In this document: piece after piece, positions 7,803 to 17,012 of the stretch
Layout: each line of letters opens with the position of its first letter
Position numbering within the stretch: the first letter of the stretch is position 1
Assembly: GCF_902706095.1 (NCBI RefSeq)
Contig: NZ_CACSJP010000006.1
Coordinates: 248,001-312,000, forward strand
DNA length: 64,000 nucleotides
Direction of reading: 5' to 3'
Origin: Rhizobium sp. 18065
Lineage (GTDB): Bacteria > Pseudomonadota > Alphaproteobacteria > Rhizobiales > Rhizobiaceae
Notes under the pieces: model-generated
Told to the model about the DNA's origin: nothing
The model's input: only the letters and a program-made list of their open reading frames with translations
Databases searched by the model: none
Translations under genes and position numbers: made by a program

Positions 7803-8023
7803 GCGACACGAAGTATCGTGTGATCAGCCTGACGCGCGGCGAACTCAAGCACGGCGACAATGTCTAGCGCTTCCAGGTACGGATAATCCTCAAGAATTTC
7901 CTCATGGCTCGCTCCTGCGGCGAGAAGATCGAGGATATCCTTCACCCGGACACGTAGTCCGCGAATTGTCGGACGGCCTGAGCAAATTTCCGGGTCGACG
8001 CTGATCCTGTGAAGTTCCGACAT
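7799..8023 (-). CDS. DUF433 antitoxin
   Basis: 74 residues from ATG 8023 (AGGA about 8 nt upstream). The frame is open 14 codons further, but the family begins near this Met. The body ICSGRPTIRGLRVRVKDIL plus AAGASHEEILEDYPYLEALD is the DUF433 helix-turn-helix signature. It is expected to bind and neutralise the downstream PIN-like toxin and to repress their common promoter, which must lie in the 148 bases after the LysR gene. Confidence 0.88.
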   Translation of the reverse strand: MSELHRISVDPEICSGRPTIRGLRVRVKDILDLLAAGASHEEILEDYPYLEALDIVAVLEFAARQADHTILRVA

Positions 8024-8171
8024 GAGGCCGTCCTGTTTGTCCTGAAGTTGAGAATAACACAGCACTCAATCAGGACAAACCCGGAGCGCGCCTGCAAGTT
8101 TTGCGACCACGGTGAGCCCTGCAAACGCTGCTCAAAGACAAGCGCGCCCTCTCCAACCTGCGCCCATTTGT

Positions 8172-9080
8172 TTAGAGGCGAACTGAGGATTTGATCGCAT
8201 AGCCACCCAACCATTCGACAAAGGCCTGCACGGCGGCCCTTTTTTCCCCTGTACGCGATACCGTTGCATAATAGCCAGTGCCGAGATCCAGCGCGCCCTC
8301 CGGCCAATGCACCAGCGCGCCGTCGGCGACGAGGCCGTCGGTGATCGAGTGCCAGCCGAGCATCAGGCCACGGCTATCGAGGGTTGCCTGGACGGCCTGG
8401 ACGTAGTTGTCGAAGACCTGGCCGGCATTGCCGGGTTTGCCGAGGCCACGCAGGTTCAGGTAGTCGCTCCATCCGGCCCAGTGGCGCGTTTCGGTCGAGC
8501 GGACATGAATGAGCGGCGCCTGCTCCAGCTTCTCGCCTGTGGCAAGCAGTCTCTCGACCAGCGCCGGACGCCCGACCGGGCAGACGGTTTCGTCGAACAG
8601 CTTGGTGGTCGCGCCGTCGTTCCAGTTGCCAGAACCATAACGCAGGACGAGGTCTGTGCCTTGCGAGATCAGCGGAAGATCGGTGGGTGGGACCTGGACA
8701 TTGACCATGACATCCGGATAGCGGGCATAAAAATCGGTGAGCCGCGGCATCAGCCAATAGGTGGCCATGCCGATGGTGCAGGCGACCGTCAGGCGCTGCT
8801 CTTCAAGCCCGGCGCTGATGCGGATCTCCTCGATCGTATCGGCGATCAGGTCGAGGCCATCGCGGGTGGCGCGGGCGAGCTGCTGGCCGGCTTCGGTCAG
8901 GCGTGCCGGGCGTGTCGTGCGGTCGATCAGCGGCGCGCCGACATGCTCCTCTAGTGCTTTCAAGGCCTGCGTCACGGCCGGCTGTGTGACATTCAGGCGG
9001 GTTGCTGCCTCACGCATCGAGCCGAGACGCGAAACCGCCTCGAACGTGGTGAGAAGTCGCAAGGGCGGCAAGCGGCTCAA
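8172..9080 (-). CDS. LysR-family transcriptional regulator (GcvA-like)
   Basis: 302 residues. The N-terminal winged helix (about 5-65) contains SMREAATRLNVTQPAVTQAL and the linker helix; the C-terminal part is a type 2 periplasmic-binding-like effector domain. LPPLRLLTTFEAVSRLGS is typical of the GcvA/AmpR-like subgroup. It is transcribed divergently from the dioxygenase at 9196, so it probably controls that operon and itself. The 115-bp gap contains an imperfect AT-rich stretch (TTACAATAAGCATAATCC) where a T-N11-A operator could lie. The effector is unknown. Confidence 0.92.
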   Translation of the reverse strand: MSRLPPLRLLTTFEAVSRLGSMREAATRLNVTQPAVTQALKALEEHVGAPLIDRTTRPARLTEAGQQLARATRDGLDLIADTIEEIRISAGLEEQRLTVACTIGMATYWLMPRLTDFYARYPDVMVNVQVPPTDLPLISQGTDLVLRYGSGNWNDGATTKLFDETVCPVGRPALVERLLATGEKLEQAPLIHVRSTETRHWAGWSDYLNLRGLGKPGNAGQVFDNYVQAVQATLDSRGLMLGWHSITDGLVADGALVHWPEGALDLGTGYYATVSRTGEKRAAVQAFVEWLGGYAIKSSVRL

Positions 9081-9195
9081 GTTAACCTCCAGCTTAATTT
9101 ACAATAAGCATAATCCCTCTGGTTTCCCATGGAAAGGAGCATGATGATCGTCAAATCAGATCACACTTCCGTCGAGCCAGATTAAGGAAACCGCG

Positions 9196-10332
9196 ATGAA
9201 CATGCATGTAGCGACCGAGGCCGTCACGCTTGCCGAAAAAGGGCTTCATGTGCCGCTGGCCGAGGGCCGGACCGGTTATTTCAACTACTACTGGCTGCGC
9301 GACAACTGCCCCACCTCCTTCGACAGCGCGACGCGCGAGCGCAGCTTCGATATCTTCCATCTCGACCAGCCGCCACGCGCTGAAACAGCCGCCATCGAAG
9401 GTGAGGCGCTGGTGATCCAATGGGCAGGCGAAGATCATGTGTCGCGCTATCCGACGTCGATGCTTTCGCTCTATGCAGACGGCCGGCACCGCGCCGATCC
9501 CGCCGACCTGCCGCGCCGCGCCTGGTTCAGCGATCACTATCCAACGATCGCGCGCTTTTCGCAGGCCGAGCTGAAAGCCGATCCGGCCAAGGTTGCGGAC
9601 TGGATCAGGGCAATGATCGTCGATGGGTTGACCATCGTGACCGATATGCCGGACAGCGACGAAGGCCTGACCGAGACGGTCAAGCTGATGGGCCATGTGC
9701 GGCCGACCTTCTTTGGCGAATATTTCGACGTGAAGACGCATATCAACCCGACCAACACGGCCTATACAGCCAAGGCGCTGGAACTGCATACCGATACGCC
9801 GGCCGAGGAATATGCGCCGGGCATCCAGTTCCTGCATTGCCGGGCGAATTCCGTCGAGGGTGGCATGAGCATCTATTCCGACGGCGTGGCGGTGGCGAAT
9901 ACGTTTCGCGACATCGATCCCGAGGGGTTCAAGCTGCTGTCGGAAATCGACATTCCGTTCTATTGCGAGCATGACGACTATGACATGCGCTCGCGCCAGC
10001 GGGTGATCGAGCTCGACAGGCACGGGGAAGTCTCAGGCCTCACAATCAGCCAGCACATGGCCGACATCTTCGACCTGCCGCAGACCGTGCTCGACGACTA
10101 TTATCCGGCCTTCTGCCGCTTCGGGCGAATGTTGCAGGATGACCGGTTCATGATGCGTTTCCTGATGAAGGCCGGCGACTGCATGGTGTTCGACAACCAC
10201 AGGATCGTGCATGGGCGTATGGCCTATTCGGCGACCAGCGGCGACCGATATCTGCGCGGTTGCTACGCCGACCGCGAGGAAATGCGCTCGACCTACCGGG
10301 CGCTGGTCAGCGAAGGGAGGTTCAAGGCATGA
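9196..10332 (+). CDS. TauD/GBBH-like 2-oxoglutarate, Fe(II)-dependent dioxygenase
   Basis: 378 residues. There is an N-terminal DUF971/GBBH-like domain (about 10-110) and a TauD/TfdA catalytic domain with the facial triad His198-x-Asp200 (LELHTDTP) and distal His339 (FDNHRIVHGR), plus the 2-oxoglutarate-binding Arg in GDRYLRGCY (about 351). This is the layout of gamma-butyrobetaine and trimethyllysine hydroxylases. Unlike those, the N-terminal zinc site seems lost: only Cys38 of the WLRDNC-x-C-x-x-C pattern remains. ATG 9196 has AAGGA upstream. It is translationally coupled to the aldolase gene. The substrate is not predictable; carnitine precursors are one possibility. Confidence 0.85.
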   Translation: MNMHVATEAVTLAEKGLHVPLAEGRTGYFNYYWLRDNCPTSFDSATRERSFDIFHLDQPPRAETAAIEGEALVIQWAGEDHVSRYPTSMLSLYADGRHRADPADLPRRAWFSDHYPTIARFSQAELKADPAKVADWIRAMIVDGLTIVTDMPDSDEGLTETVKLMGHVRPTFFGEYFDVKTHINPTNTAYTAKALELHTDTPAEEYAPGIQFLHCRANSVEGGMSIYSDGVAVANTFRDIDPEGFKLLSEIDIPFYCEHDDYDMRSRQRVIELDRHGEVSGLTISQHMADIFDLPQTVLDDYYPAFCRFGRMLQDDRFMMRFLMKAGDCMVFDNHRIVHGRMAYSATSGDRYLRGCYADREEMRSTYRALVSEGRFKA

Positions 10333-11093
10333 ACATGGCCCCTGCTCTTCCCGCCATGCTCGACGACGCGGCGCTGATGGCGCTTCGTCAGGATCTGGCG
10401 GCCGCCTTCCGGATCTGCCACCGCTTCGGCTGGAGCGAGTCGGTCGGCAACCATTTCAGCGCGGCGGTCTCCGCCAACGGGCGAAAGTTTCTGCTCAATC
10501 CGCGCTGGCAGCATTTCGCCACGATCAAGGCGAGCGACCTCTTGCTGCTCGATGCCGATGATCCTGATGTGATGAAGGGTGAGAATGCGCCCGATCCGTC
10601 GGCCTGGACCGTGCATGGTACGCTGCACCGGATGCTGCCGGAGGCGCGCGTCATCCTGCACTGCCATTCGCCGCATGCGGTGGCGCTGTCGTGCCTCAAG
10701 GATCCGACGCTTCTGCCGCTCGACAACAACACGGCGCGGTTCTTCGGTCGGATCGGATACGACCTGGACTTCGGTGGCATCGCCGATGCCGCCGAAGAGG
10801 GCGAACGGCTGGCCGAGATGATCCGCGGCAAATCCGTGCTGGTGATGGGTAATCACGGCGTGACGATCGCCGGCGAGACGGTGGCGGATGCGTTCGAGGA
10901 TTTGTATTTCTTCGAAAAGGCGGCGCAGACGATGGTCCTGGCGCTATCGACCGGAAAACCGCTGGCTGTGCTCACCGACGAGATCGCCCAAGCGACATCG
11001 GACGGCTGGATCCCCTATCGCGGCATGGCAGAACGACATTTCGACTATCTGAAATCCTGCCTCGACAGGGAGGATATGTCCTGGCGGGATTGA
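10329..11093 (+). CDS. Class II aldolase/adducin-family protein
   Basis: 254 residues from ATG 10329, which overlaps the dioxygenase stop (ATGA). Zinc ligands are His111 and His113 (VILHCHSPHAVAL) and His176 (MGNHGVTI). The catalytic acid of fuculose-phosphate aldolase (Glu in SEW) corresponds to Ala here (SAWTVHGTLH, residues 91-100). It is thus an adducin-like variant whose chemistry may not be a classical retro-aldol cleavage. Being coupled to the dioxygenase and divergent from LysR suggests a two-step catabolic module, which is inference. Confidence 0.88.
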   Translation: MNMAPALPAMLDDAALMALRQDLAAAFRICHRFGWSESVGNHFSAAVSANGRKFLLNPRWQHFATIKASDLLLLDADDPDVMKGENAPDPSAWTVHGTLHRMLPEARVILHCHSPHAVALSCLKDPTLLPLDNNTARFFGRIGYDLDFGGIADAAEEGERLAEMIRGKSVLVMGNHGVTIAGETVADAFEDLYFFEKAAQTMVLALSTGKPLAVLTDEIAQATSDGWIPYRGMAERHFDYLKSCLDREDMSWRD

Positions 11094-11105
11094 GCGCCGA
11101 TCGGA

Positions 11106-11534
11106 TCAGGCACGCCCGTCCGGATATTCGGCCGGGCCCTTGATCTCGATCGTGTTTCCGAACGGGTCGCGGACATAAAAGGAATGGCCCATGCCGCGGG
11201 CGCCGCCATGGAGAGCCTCGCGGTCGATGGCAACGCCGTGGCGGCTCAGATGGGTTCGCAATTCGTCATGGTCAAAGGGGCCGGTGGCGATGCAGACGTG
11301 GTCGACATTGCGGCCGCCGGCAACCGGCGGGGTTGCCTTGTGGCCGCCCGGATGGGTGATATCCCAGAGAACGATCAGGGCAGCACCACACCAGACCTGC
11401 TCCATGCCAAGCGCCGGATAGGAATAGCCGGGGCGGCAGCCGAGGACGTCGTGGTAGAAGCCGAGCGCCCGCACCATGTCGTCGACGATGAAGACGACGT
11501 GGTCGATGCCGACGAGACTGAAGGGAACGGTCAT
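11106..11534 (-). CDS. VOC-family (glyoxalase/bleomycin-resistance fold) protein
   Basis: 142 residues from ATG 11534 (MTVPFSLVGIDHVVFIVDD). It contains two beta-alpha-beta-beta-beta modules, with metal-ligand candidates in the first strand (DHVVF), in NVDHVCIA and in the closing NTIEIKGP. This sub-type resembles small ring-cleavage-like or fosfomycin-type VOC proteins, but no specific activity can be assigned. The frame extends 32 codons upstream with no family homology. It converges with the aldolase gene (12 bases apart). Confidence 0.85.
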   Translation of the reverse strand: MTVPFSLVGIDHVVFIVDDMVRALGFYHDVLGCRPGYSYPALGMEQVWCGAALIVLWDITHPGGHKATPPVAGGRNVDHVCIATGPFDHDELRTHLSRHGVAIDREALHGGARGMGHSFYVRDPFGNTIEIKGPAEYPDGRA

Positions 11535-11699
11535 GGCGGGTCCGGCTGATCGAGGGACTGAAGAGAGTTTTCCCAGATCCAACCACCGCGATCCTGCCAC
11601 CGCGATTTTTCCGGTGCGAGCGGACGGCATCCCGTATGGAGAAGCTGCGACGTGTGAGACGGGCGGCGGCGAACCGCCACCCGCGTGATCAGCGATGGC

Positions 11700-13535
11700 T
11701 TACTCGGGCAGGATGCGCACGGCGCCCTTGTCGGCAGAGGCGGCGAAGGCGGCGTAGGCTTTCAGCGCTGTTGTGACGTTGCGCTTGCGCTTTTCCGCGG
11801 GGAACCAGCCCTTGGCGTCCTGCTCGATGCGACGACGCTCCAGTTCGGCAGGATCGACCGCGAGGTTGATCGTGCGGTTCGGGATGTCGATCTCGATCAG
11901 GTCACCTTCGCGCACCAGGCCGATGGCGCCGCCCTGGGCTGCTTCCGGCGAGGCGTGGCCGATGGAGAGGCCGGACGTGCCGCCGGAGAAGCGGCCGTCG
12001 GTGATCAGCGCGCAGGCCTTGCCGAGGCCCTTCGACTTCAGGTAGCTGGTCGGATAGAGCATTTCCTGCATGCCGGGGCCGCCCTTCGGGCCTTCGTAGC
12101 GGATGACCACGACGTCGCCGGCCTTGACCTCGTTCGACAGGATCGCCTTGACCGAGGCGTCCTGGCTTTCGAAGACGCGGGCGGGACCGGCGAACTTCAG
12201 GATCGATTCATCGACACCGGCGGTCTTCACGATGCAGCCGTCGAGCGCGATGTTGCCGTAGAGCACGGCGAGACCGCCATCCTTGGAGAAGGGATTGGCG
12301 ACCGAGCGGATGACGCCGTTGTCGCTGTCGGTATCGAGGTCGTCCCAGCGCGATGACTGCGAGAAGGCAACCTGGGTCGGCACGCCGCCGGGCGCTGCCT
12401 TGAAGAAGGTGCGGACGGTTTCGGAATTGGTGCGGGTGATGTCCCAGCGGTTGATGGCATCTCCCAGCGTCGGCTCGTGTACCGTCTTGCAATCGGTGTT
12501 GAGCAGGCCGCCTCGCTCGAGTTCGCCGAGGATACGCATGATGCCGCCGGCGCGGTGCACGTCTTCCATATGCACGTCCTGCTTGGCAGGCGCGACCTTG
12601 GACAGGCAGGGTACGCGGCGCGACAGCCGGTCGATGTCGTCCATGGTGAAGTCGACGCCACCTTCATAGGCGGCCGCGAGAATGTGCAGGACCGTGTTGG
12701 TCGAGCCGCCCATGGCGATATCGAGCGCCATGGCGTTCTCGAAGGCTTCCTTCGTCGCAATGTTGCGCGGCAGAACGCTGTCGTCATCCTGCTCGTAGTA
12801 GCGGCGGGCGAGATCGACGATCAGGTGGCCGGCTTCGACGAACAGGCGCCTGCGGTCTGAATGGGTGGCGAGCGTCGAGCCGTTGCCGGGCAGCGACAGG
12901 CCGAGCGCCTCGGTCAGGCAGTTCATCGAGTTTGCGGTGAACATGCCGGAGCACGAACCGCAGGTCGGACAGGCCGAGCGCTCGATGACGGCGACGTCCT
13001 CGTCGGAGATTTTGTCGTCGGCGGCAGCGACCATGGCATCGACGAGGTCGAGCGCGACGGTCTTGCCATGCATGACGACCTTGCCGGCCTCCATCGGGCC
13101 GCCGGAGACAAAGACGGCCGGAATGTTGAGGCGCATGGCGGCCGACAGCATGCCGGGGGTGATCTTGTCGCAGTTGGAGATGCAGACCATGGCATCGGCA
13201 CAATGCGCATTGACCATGTATTCGACCGAGTCGGAGATGATCTCGCGCGAGGGCAGTGAATAGAGCATGCCGTCATGGCCCATGGCGATGCCGTCATCGA
13301 CGGCGATCGTGTTGAATTCCTTGGCGACGCCGCCGGCCGCTTCGATTTCGCGGGCAACCAGCTGACCAAGATCCTTCAGATGGACGTGGCCGGGAACGAA
13401 CTGGGTGAAGGAATTGACCACGGCGATGATCGGCTTGCCGAAATCGCTGTCCTTCATGCCGGTGGCGCGCCATAGGCCGCGCGCGCCCGCCATGTTGCGG
13501 CCGTGGGTCGTGGTTCTTGAACGATAGACTGGCAT
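11700..13535 (-). CDS. ilvD: Dihydroxy-acid dehydratase
   Basis: 611 residues. It converts 2,3-dihydroxy-3-methyl(butanoate/pentanoate) to the 2-keto acid in valine and isoleucine synthesis. Fe-S ligand and signature motifs are present: [28 protein letters not shown] and the [20 protein letters not shown] box. The frame is open 42 codons upstream, but ATG 13535 ([14 protein letters not shown]) has GAGGT 8 nt before it and matches known starts. There is no leader peptide rich in branched-chain codons upstream, so ilv attenuation is not supported. A UUCG-loop hairpin (11661-11684, minus-strand sense) follows the gene but lacks a T-run. Confidence 0.96.
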   Translation of the reverse strand: MPVYRSRTTTHGRNMAGARGLWRATGMKDSDFGKPIIAVVNSFTQFVPGHVHLKDLGQLVAREIEAAGGVAKEFNTIAVDDGIAMGHDGMLYSLPSREIISDSVEYMVNAHCADAMVCISNCDKITPGMLSAAMRLNIPAVFVSGGPMEAGKVVMHGKTVALDLVDAMVAAADDKISDEDVAVIERSACPTCGSCSGMFTANSMNCLTEALGLSLPGNGSTLATHSDRRRLFVEAGHLIVDLARRYYEQDDDSVLPRNIATKEAFENAMALDIAMGGSTNTVLHILAAAYEGGVDFTMDDIDRLSRRVPCLSKVAPAKQDVHMEDVHRAGGIMRILGELERGGLLNTDCKTVHEPTLGDAINRWDITRTNSETVRTFFKAAPGGVPTQVAFSQSSRWDDLDTDSDNGVIRSVANPFSKDGGLAVLYGNIALDGCIVKTAGVDESILKFAGPARVFESQDASVKAILSNEVKAGDVVVIRYEGPKGGPGMQEMLYPTSYLKSKGLGKACALITDGRFSGGTSGLSIGHASPEAAQGGAIGLVREGDLIEIDIPNRTINLAVDPAELERRRIEQDAKGWFPAEKRKRNVTTALKAYAAFAASADKGAVRILPE

Positions 13536-13895
13536 CGGTGTTACCTCGGATTTCTTCTTTCGCGCGGGCAGGCCCTTGAACGCGTCCGGTAAAAAGGCCG
13601 CAACACGCCCGCTTTTGACACCGTTCGTAAAGGATCGGCCAAGGGCTGTCACTATCGGCAACCGGCAATTCGGTACGGTCGAGGATAACAGGTCGGCAGT
13701 GGCTGCGCCAGCCGAGCAGGCGCGGCCATGCGAGCCTGCCTATCGCACGGCCGGACCGCATGAGGTCATGCCGTGCCTCGGACGATCTCACGGCGCAATT
13801 TTTCTGAGGCGGGAAAGGTGCTGCTCGCCACCCTCCTCGCCGTTCTGGGCCTGCCATAATTTCTGCCTGCATCTTCGCCGTTCATTCGCTGCTCG
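13536..13895. other. Intergenic region upstream of ilvD
   Basis: 360 bases between ilvD and the DUF1059 gene (both minus strand). It should contain the ilvD promoter. I see no convincing -35/-10 pair, no gene and no clean terminator, only GC-rich imperfect inverted repeats around 13745-13775. Confidence 0.5.
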
Positions 13896-14099
13896 TCAGG
13901 CAACGTTGCGGGGCGCTTCCATCTGATGGACGGCCTTCTTGAGTTCGGCCCGGAAAGCCGGACTGTCGTGCTCGCCGTGAACCGATACCGCATGCGCGAC
14001 CGCGGCATTGATCAGCTCATCCGTGCTGTCCGCGGATATGGCGATGCTGCATTTCATTTCGCTTGGAAATTCACGGCAATCGATAAATTTGCGTGCCAT
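13896..14099 (-). CDS. DUF1059 domain protein
   Basis: 67 residues: MARKFIDCREFPSEMKCSIA, then TDELINAAVAHAVSVHGEHD. This is the DUF1059 pattern (CxxxP near the start, HAxxxHG near the middle). GGGAGG lies 5-6 nt before the ATG. The family is small, cytoplasmic and of unknown function. Confidence 0.85.
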   Translation of the reverse strand: MARKFIDCREFPSEMKCSIAISADSTDELINAAVAHAVSVHGEHDSPAFRAELKKAVHQMEAPRNVA

Positions 14100-14577
14100 C
14101 TTTGCCTCCCTAGCAAGTCCGTGAAACCGGTTGGAAAACCGATCGGGCGGACGGCTGGATTTTACGCCTATCGCCGAGGCACGACAAACGGGAAATATAC
14201 AAGGCGAAGCCTGCGACCGTCGATTATGCCGGGGAATACAACCACTGACATTGCCTCGCCTGACCGCACCGTGCCTGGCGTGCCGCGCAGTCGATATGGC
14301 GGCTGCTCCGGATGTGGATCAACCGGGTCGATGCGACGCAGTGCCACATACGCGAGTAGACATGGGCAGGGAGGACATGGGTGGGAGAAGATGGCGGGCC
14401 GAAGGCATTGAGAAAGCCGATGTATCTGGCGCCGCCAATTTCTTACAGCTAGATCAAACAATTCCGTACACAAAATTGTTTTCGGCCATGTGCTTTTCCA
14501 AAGGGTGAAACTCTGTTTTCCTATCCTGCGTCTCCTATGTCATCGGATATGCCGATCAGGAGCGAAAAGAGGTTACC
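14100..14577. other. Intergenic region upstream of msrP
   Basis: 478 bases with no supported gene. A plus-strand frame (14131-14508) is open but lacks a ribosome site and protein-like composition. The left end must hold the DUF1059 promoter and the right end the msrPQ promoter. An inverted repeat at 14457-14480 is listed separately. Confidence 0.5.
14457..14480. promoter_or_regulatory. Inverted repeat upstream of msrP, possible operator
   Basis: AACAATT and AATTGTT arms separated by 10 bases, about 98 bp before the msrP start, in an AT-rich patch where a promoter is expected. The binding protein is unknown and the repeat may be chance. Confidence 0.3.
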
Positions 14578-15525
14578 ATGTCGCGCTACCATCCGCCGAA
14601 AATCGCCTCGAGCGAGATCACCCCCAAGGGGCTCTATCTCAACCGCCGCAGCCTGATGGGGCTTGCCGCAGGTGGGATTGCAGCGGCTGCCGCGCCCGGC
14701 GCCTTTGCGGCAGCGCTGACGGTTGCGCCAAGCGCCTACAAGGTCGATGCCAAGCTGACCTCGAAGGAAGACGTGACGACCTACAACAATTTCTACGAAT
14801 TCGGGACCGGCAAGGAAGATCCGTCGCGCAACGCGGGATCGCTGAACACCCGTCCCTGGACGATCGAGGTTGGCGGTCTGGTGGCCAAGCCGCAGGTGAT
14901 CGACATCGAGACGATCATGCGCGACTACACGATGGAAGAGCGGGTCTACCGGATGCGCTGCGTCGAGGCCTGGTCGATGGTGATCCCGTGGGCGGGCTTT
15001 CCGCTGTCCGCGCTTCTCGACAAGGTCGAGCCGCTCGGCTCGGCGAAATATGTCGCCTTCGAAACGCTGGTCCGGCCGGAGGAAATGCAGGGCCAGGCCG
15101 GCATTTTCCAGGCGCTCGACTGGCCCTATGTCGAGGGCCTGCGCCTCGATGAGGCACGCCACCCGCTGACGCTGCTGGCGACCGGCCTTTACGGCGAAAC
15201 CCTGCCGAACCAGAACGGCGCGCCGATCCGGCTGGTGACCCCGTGGAAATACGGCTTCAAGGGCATCAAGTCGATCGTCAAGATCACACTCACCGAGCAA
15301 GAACCGCCATCGACCTGGAACCGGTTGCAGGCCTCGGAATACGGCTTCTATGCCAACGTCAATCCGGCGGTCGATCATCCGCGCTGGAGCCAGGCGACCG
15401 AGCGGCGGATCGGCGAGGCCGATGGCCTGTTCGGCGGTGCGCGCGTCGATACCCTGCCCTTCAACGGCTATGCCGACGAGGTCGCCAGCCTCTATGCCGG
15501 TATGGACCTGACGAAGTTCTACTGA
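14578..15525 (+). CDS. msrP: Periplasmic methionine sulfoxide reductase, molybdopterin subunit
   Basis: 315 residues. A twin-arginine leader (NRRSLMGLA, Arg23-Arg24) exports the folded molybdoenzyme. The sulfite-oxidase-type Moco domain has its Mo-binding Cys128 in [11 protein letters not shown] and conserved [18 protein letters not shown]. It repairs oxidised methionine in envelope proteins, taking electrons from MsrQ. The ATG at 14578 has AAGAGG upstream. The msrQ start follows two bases after its stop. Confidence 0.96.
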   Translation: MSRYHPPKIASSEITPKGLYLNRRSLMGLAAGGIAAAAAPGAFAAALTVAPSAYKVDAKLTSKEDVTTYNNFYEFGTGKEDPSRNAGSLNTRPWTIEVGGLVAKPQVIDIETIMRDYTMEERVYRMRCVEAWSMVIPWAGFPLSALLDKVEPLGSAKYVAFETLVRPEEMQGQAGIFQALDWPYVEGLRLDEARHPLTLLATGLYGETLPNQNGAPIRLVTPWKYGFKGIKSIVKITLTEQEPPSTWNRLQASEYGFYANVNPAVDHPRWSQATERRIGEADGLFGGARVDTLPFNGYADEVASLYAGMDLTKFY

Positions 15526-15527
15526 CC

Positions 15528-16163
15528 ATGGCAAGCCTTGCACTTCCTGCCCGCTACAAGCCGGCTTCGGTCTGGGCGCTCTATGCGCTCGGGCTGATGC
15601 CGGGCCTCTATGCGTTCTATCTCGGCATTTTCGGCGGGCTTGGCGCTGACCCGGTACGCAGCTTCGAGCACCTGCTCGGCCTCTGGGCCCTGCGTTTCCT
15701 CTGTGTCGGACTGGCGGTCACGCCGATCCGCGATCTATTAGGCTATAACCTTATTAGCTACAGGCGTGCACTCGGCCTTCTCGCCTTCTATTATGTGCTG
15801 GCGCATTTCACCGTCTACCTGACGCTCGACCGCGGCCTGATCCTGTCGTCGATCGCCGGCGATATCCTCAAGCGGCCCTATATCATGCTCGGCATGGCGG
15901 GGCTGATCATGCTGATCCCGCTGGCTGCAACCTCGAACAAGTGGTCGATCAAGCGGCTCGGGCCGCGCTGGAACCAGCTGCACAAGCTGGCCTATGCGAT
16001 CCTGTTCGTGGCCATCCTGCATTATGCGCTGTCGCTGAAGGCGATCACCGGGGAGCCGGCGTTTTACATCGCCGTGGTGACCGTGCTGCTGGGCTATCGG
16101 CTGGTGCGGCCGAAACTGATGGAGCGCCGGCGGGCGAAGCGGATGGCGGCGGTTACGCGGTGA
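15528..16163 (+). CDS. msrQ: MsrQ heme-binding membrane subunit
   Basis: 211 residues, about six transmembrane helices, ferric-reductase-like family. Candidate heme-ligand histidines are in YVLAHFTVYL and in NQLHKLAYAILFVAILHY. It passes electrons from cytoplasmic flavin to MsrP through the inner membrane. The open frame starts upstream inside msrP, but ATG 15528 (MASLALPARYKPASV) is the family start. No terminator follows; the region beyond becomes AT-rich. Confidence 0.95.
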   Translation: MASLALPARYKPASVWALYALGLMPGLYAFYLGIFGGLGADPVRSFEHLLGLWALRFLCVGLAVTPIRDLLGYNLISYRRALGLLAFYYVLAHFTVYLTLDRGLILSSIAGDILKRPYIMLGMAGLIMLIPLAATSNKWSIKRLGPRWNQLHKLAYAILFVAILHYALSLKAITGEPAFYIAVVTVLLGYRLVRPKLMERRRAKRMAAVTR

Positions 16164-16491
16164 CAGGGTTTGGTGGGGAGGATGGGCCGGGATTGGTGGC
16201 GATCGCGGCGGTTTGGTGTTGGGGTTGGGCCGATGGCAGTCTGCAGGATGCCGCCTTGCACTGAATGAACACTACTGTAGTTGATGCCGAAGATGGCAGC
16301 GTGGCGGATTCTACGGCATTGCGCAAATGGCGGTCGTCAAAGAAAATCTTGAGAAGGTAGATAGCCTTAACCTAGAGGAATACGGGCCACGGAATATCGT
16401 GAGCCTTGGCGAGGCATTTGAGACCGCGTTTAGAATTCGAGGCTGCACGGAACTCGGTTCAACGCCTCCTAACGCCCTTTTCAGCCGCTTT
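16164..16491. other. Transition into AT-richer DNA, no firm gene
   Basis: 328 bases. From about 16260 the base composition drops visibly in GC. A short plus frame from ATG 16264 ends after 31 codons, while another frame (16327-16551) stays open and reads NLEEYGPRNIVSLGEAFETA. The pair could be a broken gene remnant, but neither has a ribosome site and I cannot match them to a family. Confidence 0.4.
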
Positions 16492-17007
16492 CTACCTAGT
16501 GTTCTCACGCTTTACGACTTTTGCAATTGTACCTACGGTGAACCATACTAAAACGAACCATAGAGTAGTGACGAAGTAACGCACAATGTCGATGGACCAT
16601 TCTTGCCAAATCCTGTGTGGCTCGAAAGAAAATTTCATCAACGTTCTTTGCCCGACATATAGTGGGCAACTTCCATAGATTTTCACGAAGTCTTCGATGC
16701 AGACGAACCCCCTAGCATCTCTAAAGAGAGAGCTGGACGTTGGGATCGAGAAAGTAAGGAGCAAGACTGTCAGGAAGTACACGACGATAGCCGCGAAGAA
16801 CAACGAAAACTGCGGTCGTGGCCTAGTAGTACCTGAGCCGATCTTCAAAATAAGGAATAACTCCAAGACCGCTGATAATGAAAAAATTAGCTCTTTTGGC
16901 TTTAGCGGAGGTGTAAGAGCAGTCTTGAAAACCAGAAAATAGCTTACAACTAAGCAACCGAGCAGAAGTCCCGCTTCAGACTTGTACCTCAATATGAACG
17001 ATTCCAT
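16492..17007 (-). CDS. Unrecognised four-helix membrane protein
   Basis: 171 residues with four predicted membrane segments: about 12-31 (AGLLLGCLVVSYFLVF), 39-56, 68-88 and 142-162. Between helices 3 and 4 is a roughly 50-residue loop with two cysteines (FVCIEDF, YGSCPLY) that would be periplasmic if the N-terminus is inside. ATG 17007 has AGAGAGA upstream. It lies 5 bases after the stop of the exported-protein gene at 17013, so the two form an operon. Codon use and GC are unlike neighbouring genes, suggesting horizontal origin. No family is recognised. Confidence 0.65.
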   Translation of the reverse strand: MESFILRYKSEAGLLLGCLVVSYFLVFKTALTPPLKPKELIFSLSAVLELFLILKIGSGTTRPRPQFSLFFAAIVVYFLTVLLLTFSIPTSSSLFRDARGFVCIEDFVKIYGSCPLYVGQRTLMKFSFEPHRIWQEWSIDIVRYFVTTLWFVLVWFTVGTIAKVVKRENTR

Positions 17008-17012
17008 TATGG

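Noticed and set aside
8009..8194. 61-codon frame with CxxC-like residues between the antitoxin and LysR genes
   Set aside because: Lies antisense over both gene ends and lacks a start signal; the CKFCDHGEPCKRC run looks like a zinc motif but is likely chance.
14131..14508. 125-codon plus-strand frame upstream of msrP
   Set aside because: No ribosome site and no recognisable domain; overlaps the likely msrP promoter.
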